A program made the position numbers and the translations under genes. Below, piece after piece: positions 11,401 to 23,400 of a stretch of DNA of 30,411 nucleotides; within the stretch, counting starts at the first letter, position 1, and every line of letters begins with the position of its first letter. Source of the stretch: Brachionus koreanus. Taxonomy: Eukaryota; Rotifera; Eurotatoria; Ploima; Brachionidae. The notes under the pieces are model-generated. The model was not told the DNA's origin, did not search any database, and saw nothing but the letters and a program-made list of their open reading frames with translations. Location of the stretch: the NCBI GenBank assembly GCA_016987375.1, contig PJRA01000051.1, forward strand, positions 767,645 to 798,055, read 5' to 3'.

Positions 11401-14400
11401 TGAGCCAAATAATCCAGATGTTTTTGGCTGTCTGACATGGCCAGTTGATTTTTTTGTATGAGAGTGTCGTGCTCTACCGGGTCTAGTGGGTCCATTGGAC
11501 AATACATCACCAGATAGAATAGGCCATAGACCAGCAGGTTCATGTGCACGCTGTCCGAGTGGTTCAAAAAACGATTGTCGAAGCCGCGTTTAGCCAAATA
11601 GGCCTGTATGTCCGCACTAGTCACAAAATTGAGATCATTGCGCACCTTATTCAGCATTTGTTGATTGATTAACTCTACATTAGCTTGTTTGTTTGATAGA
11701 AACTTGTAGTTTGACCATACATAATTAACACATGTGTGTATGAGATTTATTTTGACATCATACAAGTCAAGTGTTAAGTCCAAGCGTTGTTCTGAATTGA
11801 GCAGAATTTTTGGCATAAACCAATTGAGAAAATCAAAAGCCAAAATGTTAAGAGACTCCAACGAGTCTGGTTTATAGCCTGAAATAAGTTCTTGATCGAG
11901 ATTATCAATTGAGAGCAAATAGTCGATTGATTTGAATAGATTTAAATTTTTATATGTGCATTTAGAGCTTAGGTCAAATAGAAAATCGTCAATGATAAGC
12001 TCGCTTAGCGATGCGTAATTGACCAGAGCTTTATTGCGATTTGAAGACAAAAAACTGTTCAGTATGTCCAAATAGTGGTTGAGCATTAATGGATATGATC
12101 GATTCAAGAGCACGTTTAAGTGGTGCTTTAGGTCTGAGCTTAGATTTTTTGTTTCAAATTTTTCTATGTGTTTGAGTAGAATTTGGATTTGGTCACGTGA
12201 CATAGATACTGTAATTTGCTGACATGAAAGAGCCGACATGAGGTTGCTGATTGATTTTGTGAAGTTGCGACATGACATTATCGAGTTAAATGAGTTGTTT
12301 GTCATGAAATTGGCTATTTTTTCCAAATTGGCAGACAATGTTTTATCATTGTAGACATCTAAGTCCTGGTTGTTTTGTTTTGACCAAAGCGAGTAGTAAA
12401 TTTTATACAGTGAATCATCGTATGATAAATTCTGAGCGAACAAAGATCCTATTGACTTAAATTGTACGGACCATACACTTAAATTTGTTTAAAGAAATTA
12501 ATTAAAATTTACATTGCAAAATTGTATATATATATATATATATATTTTTTTTTTAAATTTAAATATCAGATCTAAATTATAATTAACATAGGCTAAAAGT
12601 AAGGATGAATTCACTAGTTGTATATTTATTTTACCCAGCATGCCAAATTTTTTAAATTAACTTTAAAAAAAAATTTTTATAACTATTTAATTTTTTTAAT
12701 TTAATTTTTTTAATTTAATTTTTTTTTTTTTTAATTTTTAAAAATTTTTTTGGTAGAATTAATTTAATTTTTTTAATTTCTAGATTTATTGACGTTTTTT
12801 GTACAATTACAGAATTATTGCCCGAACTAAATTTTGGTCACACAAACTTTGTATTAATCAAAAATGAAAAATAAAAAATAAAAAAATGTTTTGTGAAATT
12901 TGGAACAAAATAAAGAAAAGAACAAAAATTAATGCCAAAATTGCTTATAACTTTTTTTAAAATACTTTTACTAATTTTGTATGTGTGGCAAACAGCATGA
13001 AAAGTTACATCAATTGTTAAAGCATATTGATGATAGGCATAGTCTCTACTAAACGCATTATAGCCAAATTTGTGCAAATTTAAATTGGCTAAATTTGCAT
13101 TTTACTTTTGCAGAATTTAACATCTTTTTAAAAAAAAAAAGTAAAAAAATTTTAATATTTGGATCTCTTTATTGTACTAAATTTCATAAATCGGAAAACT
13201 TATTTTAAACTTTTTTCATTTTTACATTAACATTTTTATATTTTCTTAATAAAAAAATAAATAAAATAAAATAATGTTATCCCTTGGATATGTCATTATA
13301 TTAGTTTATGTCTTAATATTTCTATTGTAAATGAAATTAGATTTTATTAATCTAGCTTTATTTTTATTGCAAACACAAATATATATTAGATCTGAATAGA
13401 TGTTTTATACTATTACACTAAAACAAAATACACAATTTTTTATTTTTACGACGATAATAACAATAAATTGATTTAGGAATTGTGTGGCATGGTTGTGAAT
13501 CTTGTATCACCTATATTTATTCTATTCTATCCAAAAACTATCTAACTCTGCAAACTATATGTATTGAAAATTAAATTGCAGAATAGTTGCATTTTTCAGA
13601 GCAAGTCTTGGCCTCAAACAAAAAAAATTTATTTTAATTTCAAGTTTTTGTTTTTTATTTCAAAATTCAATATGCTTTAATATAAAATACAAAAAAAATT
13701 TTAAAATCTTTATTTATATTTGCGTTTTATTAATATCAAAAGTCTCTTCAAAGCCTTCTATTAATTTTTTAAAATTTTTTTTTTATTCATTTGATGAAAG
13801 ACAACTTGCTTGTCATTAACAGACTTGTTTCTAAGTCACAAGTCTTAAGTCAAGTCATTAACTGGACTTAATTTTTTGTGACTTAGACTTTAAACTGTGA
13901 ATTATAAACAGTTAAACACAAAGCGCATTAAGACTTAAAACTAATATCCGAATTGATTGACATGTCATTGACATGTAGTGACATGTTATTCAAAATTGAG
14001 CACTTATTTAAAAAAAATAAAAAGAAAATTTTTAATGACATGTAATTAATAGTGAAATTATTAAAAAAAAATTAAAATTTGGTTTAGCCTTTATGAGATA
14101 CTGTTAAAAATTTTAAATTTTTTTTTTTGATTTAATAATAAATTTCTTTAAATGAATAACTTTTAAGTTACTAAGATATGACTCTTACTTTTTTTAATTT
14201 TTTTTATTAATTTTTGTTTTAAGATTTGTGACTTTTAAAAAATTCTGATATAAAGTAATTCACAGACAATTTAGTGTAAACAACGGTGTATGTCATCAAT
14301 TGTGCCATTTATATCTATTCAATAAACTAAATTAAAACTAAAGACACAAAAATTACTATTTGATTATTAAATAAATAATACTAAATTCCTGTGTAAGGTA

Positions 14401-17400
14401 TTTAAATGATTTGTATATTGAATTTGAAAATAAAAAACAAGTCTTATCAGTTACTAAATATTTTCAAATTTTAACTCTTAATAAAATAGAGATTTTTTTT
14501 TCATTCTTACTTGTCCATTTCTTCTAGACTGTCTATATTAACACGTATTAGATTCCAGTAGTATTTGAGATAGGACATTGTGAGCAGCTGATCATAACGA
14601 CTAGATAGAATGAGATAGAATTTTTCTAATAGCAGAATACACAGCTGAATTTTGTCCTGTGTCTTGGTATCATCTAATTGCGTTGATTGAACACAATCGC
14701 AAAATAGACCCACAAAATCTTTGACTAAAAGCAAATATTTAAACTGAGACAATTGGGAATTTTTCTCGACAAGAAAATAGAACGAATCACTTTGAATTGT
14801 GTACAAAAAATGAATGCGAAACTTGAACAATTCCAAATTCAAATGACTAGCAAACTTTTTGGACAAATTGTGACACTTTTCAAATTGAGAAAATTGGACC
14901 AATTTTTGACAAAGAAACAAATTGTTTGCCAAATGGACACTTTCTGCACTCAGATCCATTCCCGCCTCGCTACCAAGCTCTCCAACACTCATCACAAACG
15001 CATTCATAAATTCTCCATTGAAAAAATTTCTAAAAAAATTGACCAAATTTAAATTTTTCAAGTTAAACTCCAAATAGTTGACTAGTTCATTGATTGCACC
15101 AACGGCCATACTGTTCACCAACACTTTAACATAATTGCATTTGTTCAGCACTAGCTGGTGATAGGCGTGCATAGTGGTCAAGTTCAAGTCACGTGATTCA
15201 AACAGCTGACCATTTACTTGTTGCGCAAACGTTTCCATCAACGGATAGTTGAATAAAAACGAGTAGATTTTAGAGCTTTTTATTTTGTTTAAGTTGGTGT
15301 AAAATTTAGGCATCGGCGGCAATAAATTGTATTCACTTTTAACTTTGCATTCGACAATACTCTTGACGAAACAAGCCTCTGTGTCTTGATTGTCCAACAG
15401 CCAGTAGTCATAAGCCAGTTTGTACACTTGCATGATCATGGCAAATTTAGTCGGCAAGTAAAAGTACTTGTCCAAAGGAAACAGCGTTTTCAAAATGATA
15501 TAAATGTCTTCCATGTCAGTTTGGGCGTCAAGTTCGTTCAAATAAATTTCACAGCCGCGATTCCGCATGGGACGCGACAATTCGCCAAATTGTTCGTTCA
15601 TTGACAAAAAAAGTCGAAAATTTTTATTCTGTTCGACTTGAACCAACTGGCCGTCGGCTTGTATGCCCTTTTCGTTTATTTGCAAACGACCGTTTTTTTC
15701 CAACAGCGGATTGAGTCGATCGAGAACGGACGGTGCACAAAAATTGGCATTGTCAATGAGCACCCAGTCGCCGTTCTCAATCGATTTGACCAGAGCCGAG
15801 TCGAGCCATTCGAACTTCATTTTTTCATAATGTGACAGTTTGTTCAACACGGCCAATTCGTCTCTCATCTGTAAACTCTCAAGCGCTTGTCTGAACACAT
15901 CGCACATTTCTTTGACCATATCCGCATCCTGTTCGTTTAAATCAAACAACTTTTTGCTTTTAAAAACAAAATCAAAATATTGCACCAAAATAGCTAGGTT
16001 TTTAAGCACACGCTTTCTGAATTCGCCAATTATTTTAGATCTAAGATAAATCAATGTTTGTTTTAGATGTTTGATTTTTTCGTAGCCTCCTAGCAAATCG
16101 CTTGTGTCTGTCGAATTGTTGACCGAAAATTCGACCAGGTTTTTTGCCAATAGAGCGGCCACTAGACGCACTAGACTCGTCTTGCCAGTCGACGATCGAC
16201 CCACCAGCACAACCATCCAATTCATTTGCACACATTTCACAATTGATTCCAAGTATTTTAAATTTTTGTTTGTTAAGACAAAATTTTGGTCTATATGACT
16301 GAACACATTGGTGGCGAGAATGCTTTGGCCTATTTGAATATGGGTGCGCGTAAGCCTGACTAGTTGAGACTGTTGCTGATAGGCGTCTACGCCGAACACA
16401 CTCTTGAATCTATCGTAGACCAATTGTTTGTCTTTGGGATCGCGAAAACGACTAGCGTAGACCAGATAGACAAAGTCGGACGCATTGGCCGACTTTGACT
16501 CGATCAACAGATCGCACCAGCGGAACAAATCACGCAAGTTGAACTCCCACGGTGAGCCCAAAGTGCCCCATTTTTTCTCAACACAAACCTCCTGATTCAA
16601 CAGTGTGTTAAAGCGGATCATTTGGGACAAAGTGTCGCGCTCTATCGGATAAATGGTCTCTGTTATGCGCAATAAATCATCATGGCTCATTTTGTCAACG
16701 TAAACCTTGGCAAATCGGTTCAAAAACGACTTTGGCAAGCCTTTACGTCCACCACCTTGACTGTACGGATTTTGACATGCGAATATTTTAGTCCTAGTTT
16801 TGTCTATAGTAAAAGTTCGATTTAATTCGGAGATAAAAATTTCACCACGATGGTCCAGACACGAATTGAGGCCTTCTAGGACCGATTGAGAGGCGAGATT
16901 AATCTCGTCTAGAATTACCCACGAGCCTTGTTTGAGAGCTAGCAGGAGCGGTCCGTCGAGCCACTCGAATTTTTGCTGAAAGCTGCTCGCATCCGATACG
17001 GGCAGATCGGCGCCGAACAGCTCATTCAAATCGGTCTGTTCGGACAAGTTGATTCGAATCACTTTGTTGTTTGTAAGTCGGCCGAGCGCTTCGATAAGCG
17101 ATGTTTTGCCGACCCCGGGCGAGCCCTCGAGCATTATGGCCGAGTCCATGACCATGCAACGCATCACGCGCACCAAATTTCTAATTGTCGTATGCGAGTC
17201 AAGCACATACGGCATTGTATTAGTCGCATAGATGTACTCTCCCTTTTGAACACAAAAATCGCCGCATTCGAACACACATGTTTTATTGAGAACAACAGGC
17301 AACGAATTAAATAATTGATCGGAGTGTTTAAAAGCGGGATTTTTGCTCTCGATCAAACTAGTTAGATAATCGATGCATTGTTCTCGCGGCTTTGAATAGT

Positions 17401-20400
17401 CCAAGTCGGAGCTAAACGAGTCGATGAACACCAAACAAGCGGCATGTACTATGAGCTTAAACGGGTCCAGGTGGCCCATTCGGTTCATGAAACTGATCCA
17501 CTGTTTTAAATCTCGTATAGACAGGGCCGATTTGAAGAAGGTCTGATCGCTAAGCCAGCGCAGAAAGTCGACTATGATCGACACGCACACTTGTTTGCTA
17601 TCGTTGTCCTCTATTTTAAGGCTGTGCTCGAGAATTATCCTAAAGTCATTGGATTGTTTGCTTGGTGCCGGACACCATATTTCGGTGAAACGATTTCGCA
17701 GTGCGGCCGATAGTTCTTTTTTGCCGAAATCGCCCGATGGATTCATTGTGGCTGATATGCGAAAATTTTCATTGGCATGTATGCTATGACTTTGGTTTAT
17801 GTTCTCGGCTAATAGAAGGGTTTTTTCTTCTTCTAGGACAGAATTGAGTCTTTCGAGAACCGAATCGTCGGCAAGCGAAATTTCGTCGATTAAAAAGTCG
17901 TCACCATGCTTGAGTGCACAGACTAGAGGTCCGTCTATCCATTCGAAGAGCTTGCCGTTTGGCTCTGAGCCTCGCACAGGTCTCATCGAGCCGAGAAAGT
18001 CGCTCGCCTCCGAATGCATGTGACAATTGACAATGATCAATTTTTTCTCATACATTTGAGAGAGTATTTGGCATATGGTTGTCTTGCCGACACCGGTTTC
18101 GCCTACTAGCAAAAATGGCTCATTGAATTTGTATGCGAGACCGGCCAGCAGTGCTATGCGCTTGGCCGACGGTGTCCAAACATAGTCTTTGAAATTAACT
18201 CTAGCATAATCTATGATCTTGGTCAAAATTTTCATTATCGATGGACATAAATTTTTCGGCTCGTTTAGCTCACTGATGTCGATTTTTTTTCCAAAGCTTT
18301 TCTCAATGCAAGCATGTATTGTTTTGACATCTTGTTCAGCTCGGCATCGGGACGTAAGCAATAGAAATCCTTGTTCAGCCAAATACTGTTTCCAGTCTAT
18401 ATTTGTCTCATCCTCATCGGCTTTTGAGTATCGTCTGGCCCATCTGAACAAATCTCTCAGTGTTATTAAACTGTCTTTGCCCAGAAATATTCCGGACACT
18501 TGTGATCGTTTTGTTTTTAGATCACTAATAGTTTTTATTAACAAAGTAGCGTATGATTTAGGTAGTTGGCACTTTTTTTCCACAATAACTAGCAATTCCT
18601 GTTCGGGCAACTCGTCATAATGGAGTTCAATGAAGCGATTACGAAACGCTTTGGACAATTGTTTTCGGCCAGCATATTTGCCGGGCGGATTTTGAGTGGC
18701 AAAGAGCAGAAATCTTGGGTGAGCCTTGATCACTTGTTGAGTTTCGGGTATGTACAGCTCTCTATTGTCGTCCAAAACTCGATTAAGCGCCTCGAGAACT
18801 TCACTCGAAGCCAAATTGAGCTCGTCGAGCAAAATCCAATAGCCATTGCGCATCGCTTCGACCAGCAGTCCTTCCTTGAACGCCAATTTGGACTCGGAAT
18901 CGATCACATACGAGCCAATGTACTCGGCCAAGTCCGTATGATCGTGGTTATTTATCCGAATGAGCCGATTGCCAGTGGCCGCAGCCAGCCATTTGATCAA
19001 GCTTGTCTTGCCAATGGACGTATCGCCTTGGATCAAACAGGGCAACCGGGCCGCACACACACGACACAACCGCTTCAGATTATCGCTAGCCGATTTAGTG
19101 AATATAAAACTTGAATCGTTAACACACTCCAATTCACCTTTCAGTATCCAATAATCTTCTATATTTATATAGTTTAATCTATCCGGCTTTAAGCCGAATG
19201 CACTCGAGTATAACTCAACTTGTGGCCTATTGCGTTGTATCCTTAATTTTGTCTTATTCGACTTCAAAATGCTGGTTTGTATGAATTCTTCCAGTAGAAT
19301 GGACGACTCACGATTCAAATCAGTCAAAAAGCTTAGACACAAACTGTCGTATATTGATATTAGCGAGTTATTGCAAGAGTTTGTCGACGCGTTTTTGAGC
19401 GCACGGCACAAAGTCCTAAGACTGTAGGTAGGCGGCATGCCGGTGCCGTTCGATAGCTTTTTCAAAAAGTCACCATTGCGAACTGTTGTGTAAAATTTGA
19501 CTATTGAATTAATCAAATTTGTGTTTATGTCGGGTAGAAATTCGAGATAGGATTTTGTCAAAAGGCCAAGGTCGTTTTGATCGTCGAGCTCGTCGACAAA
19601 TATTTCGGTGAATCTGTTGCGTATGTTCGAGGGCAGATTTCGTTTGCCGACGTCAGAGGCCGGATTCATGGCAGCAAAGAGACGAAAGCCAGCGTGTCTG
19701 ATCAGCGGCTCGTGGTCGCCTCTTTCGTACAAGATTATGGACGACGAGCCCGATTCAGTATTGTCCAGCAATGAGCCGAGAAATTGGAGAGTTTCGGCCG
19801 AGGCCAAGTTTATTTCGTCGAGTATTATCCATTCGCCGTTTACAATCGCTTCGGACAATTTACCGTCAAAAAATTGAAATGTAAATTTGTCTATTAAATC
19901 GGACAAATTTTCCTCTAGTCTATTGCATTGTTGTTTTAGATCTTTCCATTTTTCTAGTGTTTGTTTGGTGAATTTTTTACACGCCGATTGAGTGGCGTGA
20001 CTTATTAGTCTAAGCAAGTATTTCCAGTTTGACTTCGAATAGCAAGTCTAAATTATTTCAAAAATTATTTTCAATCTAATTTTAATTAATTTTTTATTTA
20101 TTAAAATATTTTATTTAAACGCCCATTTGAGAAACTTTGGCACAAGGTAACACATGTAAAAACAATGGTACTGAATTAATCAAGAGATTTGATCCGGTAT
20201 GTATAGCAGACTCTATGATTAAACGGAGTTGTTTTTTGTTTAAATCACATGTATTAAATCAAGAAAATGAACACATTAATTTTAATCACTAAAATTATTT
20301 TTAAACTTTTGATGTCAGCGTCCTGCAAAATTAAAGCCCATATTAGAAGCGTTCAGAACAAAATTCTGAAAATCATTGGTATTAGAGATAAGAAATTATT

Positions 20401-23400
20401 TAACATCCAAGATGCAAACAAGCGTGTCGAATCAAAGTATCAAAAAAGTATCTAGATTGTTTGCCCATCTTTATAACTCTTTATCACAGAGGTATGAAAC
20501 TTTGACAAACAAGAACTCTTTAGATTAAATAGGCCATCTACACAAGAAAAAATACATAAACGAATAGAAGAACTGAAAAAGAAAATAAAATGCCCAATTT
20601 GCGACAAGATGTTCGAGGCAAAAATAGGAATCCAAAAACACATGAGAAAGTGTAAAGCAAAACTAAATAACATCAAAATAGACTCGACTTAAAACTTTTT
20701 TTCCATTTTTTTTTCGAGAGAGTGAAGTTGGGAGCAATTAGTTGGAGCAGAGCATTTTTTTTAAATATATGCTTAAATAAACTTGATAGGAAGGGTTGAA
20801 ACAACAAAAAAAATTATTAACAAGAATAAACATTTTTTGTTAATTTCGAAAAAATTTATAAAAAAATTTAAAGTTTTAATTGTTTTAAAATTGCAATTGA
20901 TTAACATAATTAACAAATTTCGAACTATTTTGTGGTAAAAAAATTTCATTATCAATGATATTCTTTAAAAGGTTATTAGATTTTTAAAAAATTGCTCCCA
21001 ACTTCACTCTCCCTTTTATCCTTAATTCTTAAGAAAAAAACATATGAATAAAGTAATTCAAAGACATAGTACTGTAGTAATCGGTGAATGTCACTAACTG
21101 TGCCACTTATATTTATTCATAAACTTAATTAAACTAAACTTATTTTAAGGAATGAAGCGAATGTTTCAGGTCTTTTTTGCCTGGAAAAGCCAAGTGTGAT
21201 TCAAGACTGGAATTGAACTCCTTGCTGATATATGACAGAAGGCTATAGAGCGTAATGGATTATATTTAGAAGATTTGCTAGAAAGATTTCTCTTTTTATT
21301 GATAAATTAAAAAAAGTAAAAAAAAAACGTAAAATTTTTTGATTCACTTATTCATTTTTGATATCTGAATTTCATGGAAATTGTGAATTTTTTATTAAAA
21401 AAGCAAAAAAAAATTTTAAAATAAAATAGCTATTATGTTTTAGTCAAATATTCCAACTGCAAAATGAATCAGCTGAAAAAAATTTTATTCAACAATTTTA
21501 CCTAAATTAAACCTATGCAAAAACTCTGCAAAAAAAGCAAATGCATTTAAAAATTTTAAATTTTAGAAACAAAAATAAATTTTTTTTGCCAACTTACTTG
21601 TACATGGTTTAAAAAAGTCTTATTCTCATCAACATTAAAGCACTTTGTAAACAATCCAACAAATTTGTCTTTGAGTATTTTCATTTGGGTTTTAATATCG
21701 ATAGGCTTAAAACTACCAAGCAAATCACTGGTCTCAGTTTGTTGATTTAAATTGATGATACTGATCTTTTTGCCTAAAAGAGCAGCCAAATGCTGTAGAG
21801 CAGTTGTTTTGCCGACACCGGTCTCTCCACACAGCAAGACAGGCTCATTACATTCAATACACCGGGCTATTTTCTCCAACAAATTCAACGCTGACTTGGT
21901 ATACACAAACTTCATTTGAGTATATTGGGCATCGCTTTTCTCAGCCTTAAGCTTCACTCTGCCACACACAATCTGTCCATCTTTGTTCATAAAGGCCGGC
22001 TTTTTATTCATCAAAAAAGCTTCGACCTCATCTCGATTAATATTCAGCTTGGCGCCTACTTTAACCGCGTACTCATTACGAGCACTTTTGTTCGAAATAA
22101 ATCCCATAAAACACTCATACACATCGTTCAACATGCCTATTATCATATCCCTTGAACCATTTGATTTCTCATTTCTCATTCTATTACATACTTTAAGCAA
22201 ATCACGCAAAGACAAATATCTGTTGTCTCTTAGTCGTATTATTTCACCATTAGTCTCAATTTGTTTGCTAAAATCAAGAAATCTGTAAATATCAAGCAAT
22301 TTTTCGGCCAAATGAGCCGAAGAAGCTATTTTAAATGAACTGTATTTATCGCATATGATTCTAATTATTTCATCATCGGTCAATGAATCTAAACAAACAC
22401 TACGCGACAACTTTTTGATGCTATCTATAAAATTTGTGTTATTTTGTTTGCCATCTGAAGGTCTTAGAGTCAAAAAAAGACGAAAATTGGCATTTAGCAC
22501 TACTTTATTGTCTGATGTTTTAATACTTTTTGTTTCTAATAGATCGATTAGCAATGAGAGTGAATCGACTGGAGCGTGATCAATGTCTTCGAGTAAAATC
22601 CAAGAACCGTCTTGGACAGACGAGAATAAAGGACCTGGCTTCCATACAAACTCGCCTGGTATGTCCGAACAAACATAGTTGCCAATCAAACACTTGCTGT
22701 CCATAAACTCATCCATTTGATATTTGATCAATTTATTTCCACTTTTTTCAGATAAATATTCAATTAGACTTGTTTTACCACTGCTTAGTTCACCTTCAAC
22801 AACAATGCATTGATCTGTAATCACTGACATCACTATTTTATTCAAATTTCGCTTAGTTGTGTCGACAAAAATTAAATTTGTTTGTTGTCGAGACGAGCTG
22901 TGCTGATTTATGCTCAATTTTGGCCCATTGTCAAATCGGACAAAATTTTTGTCGACATCCTGATTCATCCGGTAGCAGTCGTAGTCACTTTTACTAAAGT
23001 TTGTTCTAATATCATCCTCATTTGGATTTAATTCAAGCTCAAAGTCATCAATTAAAATTTTTTCAACTCTAAATAAAAAATAGATATATTATTTTTTTTA
23101 TTACTTTTTTTTATTATATTACTTTAAAGATGTTTGTTGAAGAAGATCAGCGTTAAAATGAGAATTGAAAAGAGATGACTCGTCAATGGAGCTTAGTCGG
23201 AGCAATAGGCAAGTTATTTTGAGGGCAAACCATTTGACTATGGGATTTTTGGTGCTGCTAATCATTTGAACAAGACAATCAAGACTCCATTTGGTCGAGT
23301 ACTTATCAAAATCGAACAACAACAGTTTGTATAAGCCTATCACTAGTTCTAGATCGGACAAGTGGCACTGATTTTTTTTGGCTTTTTTCGACTTGGGCTC

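Larger units (their letters stand above)
12478..14510 (-). other. midasin intron 3
   Basis: 2,033 nt; donor AA|GTAAGA at 14510, acceptor TTTAAG. Contents: a TA dinucleotide run at 12525-12545, a partial copy of the fold-back element family (about 13563-13680), a nest of short inverted repeats (13803-13887), TGACATGT repeats (13958-14045) and one copy of a ~90 bp repeat (14250-14340). The 79-codon minus-strand ORF at 12838-13077 has no recognisable product. Confidence 0.85.
20048..21597 (-). other. midasin intron 2
   Basis: 1,550 nt; donor CAA|GTAAGT, acceptor TTTAG. It holds a LINE tail on the plus strand (20267-20692), an element with perfect 22-bp inverted ends (20718-21011), copy B of the ~90 bp repeat (21048-21138), and a possible tRNA-derived scrap near 21205-21260. 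The remainder is AT-rich. Confidence 0.85.

Noticed and set aside
12443..12445. TTG at the start of the large exon-4 ORF, and TTG at 20017 and 28660, as start codons
   Set aside because: These are ordinary Leu codons. Exon 4 and exon 3 continue upstream in phase to splice acceptors, and the MARCH gene has an ATG at 28705.
12838..13077. 79-codon minus-strand ORF in midasin intron 3
   Set aside because: No recognisable motif, Phe/Lys/Asn-rich end typical of translated AT sequence. A small inverted repeat (TAGCCAAATTT/AAATTGGCTA) overlaps it, which suggests transposon-derived non-coding DNA.
14753..19877. Many plus-strand ORFs of 60-164 codons opposite midasin exon 3
   Set aside because: All are antisense shadows of the AAA+ coding sequence. 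None shows a start context, domain or codon pattern of its own.
21205..21260. Minus-strand sequence with a B-box-like AGTTCAATTCC, suggesting a tRNA or tRNA-derived SINE
   Set aside because: No A box, no acceptor stem and no consistent T stem can be built. At most a decayed SINE scrap.
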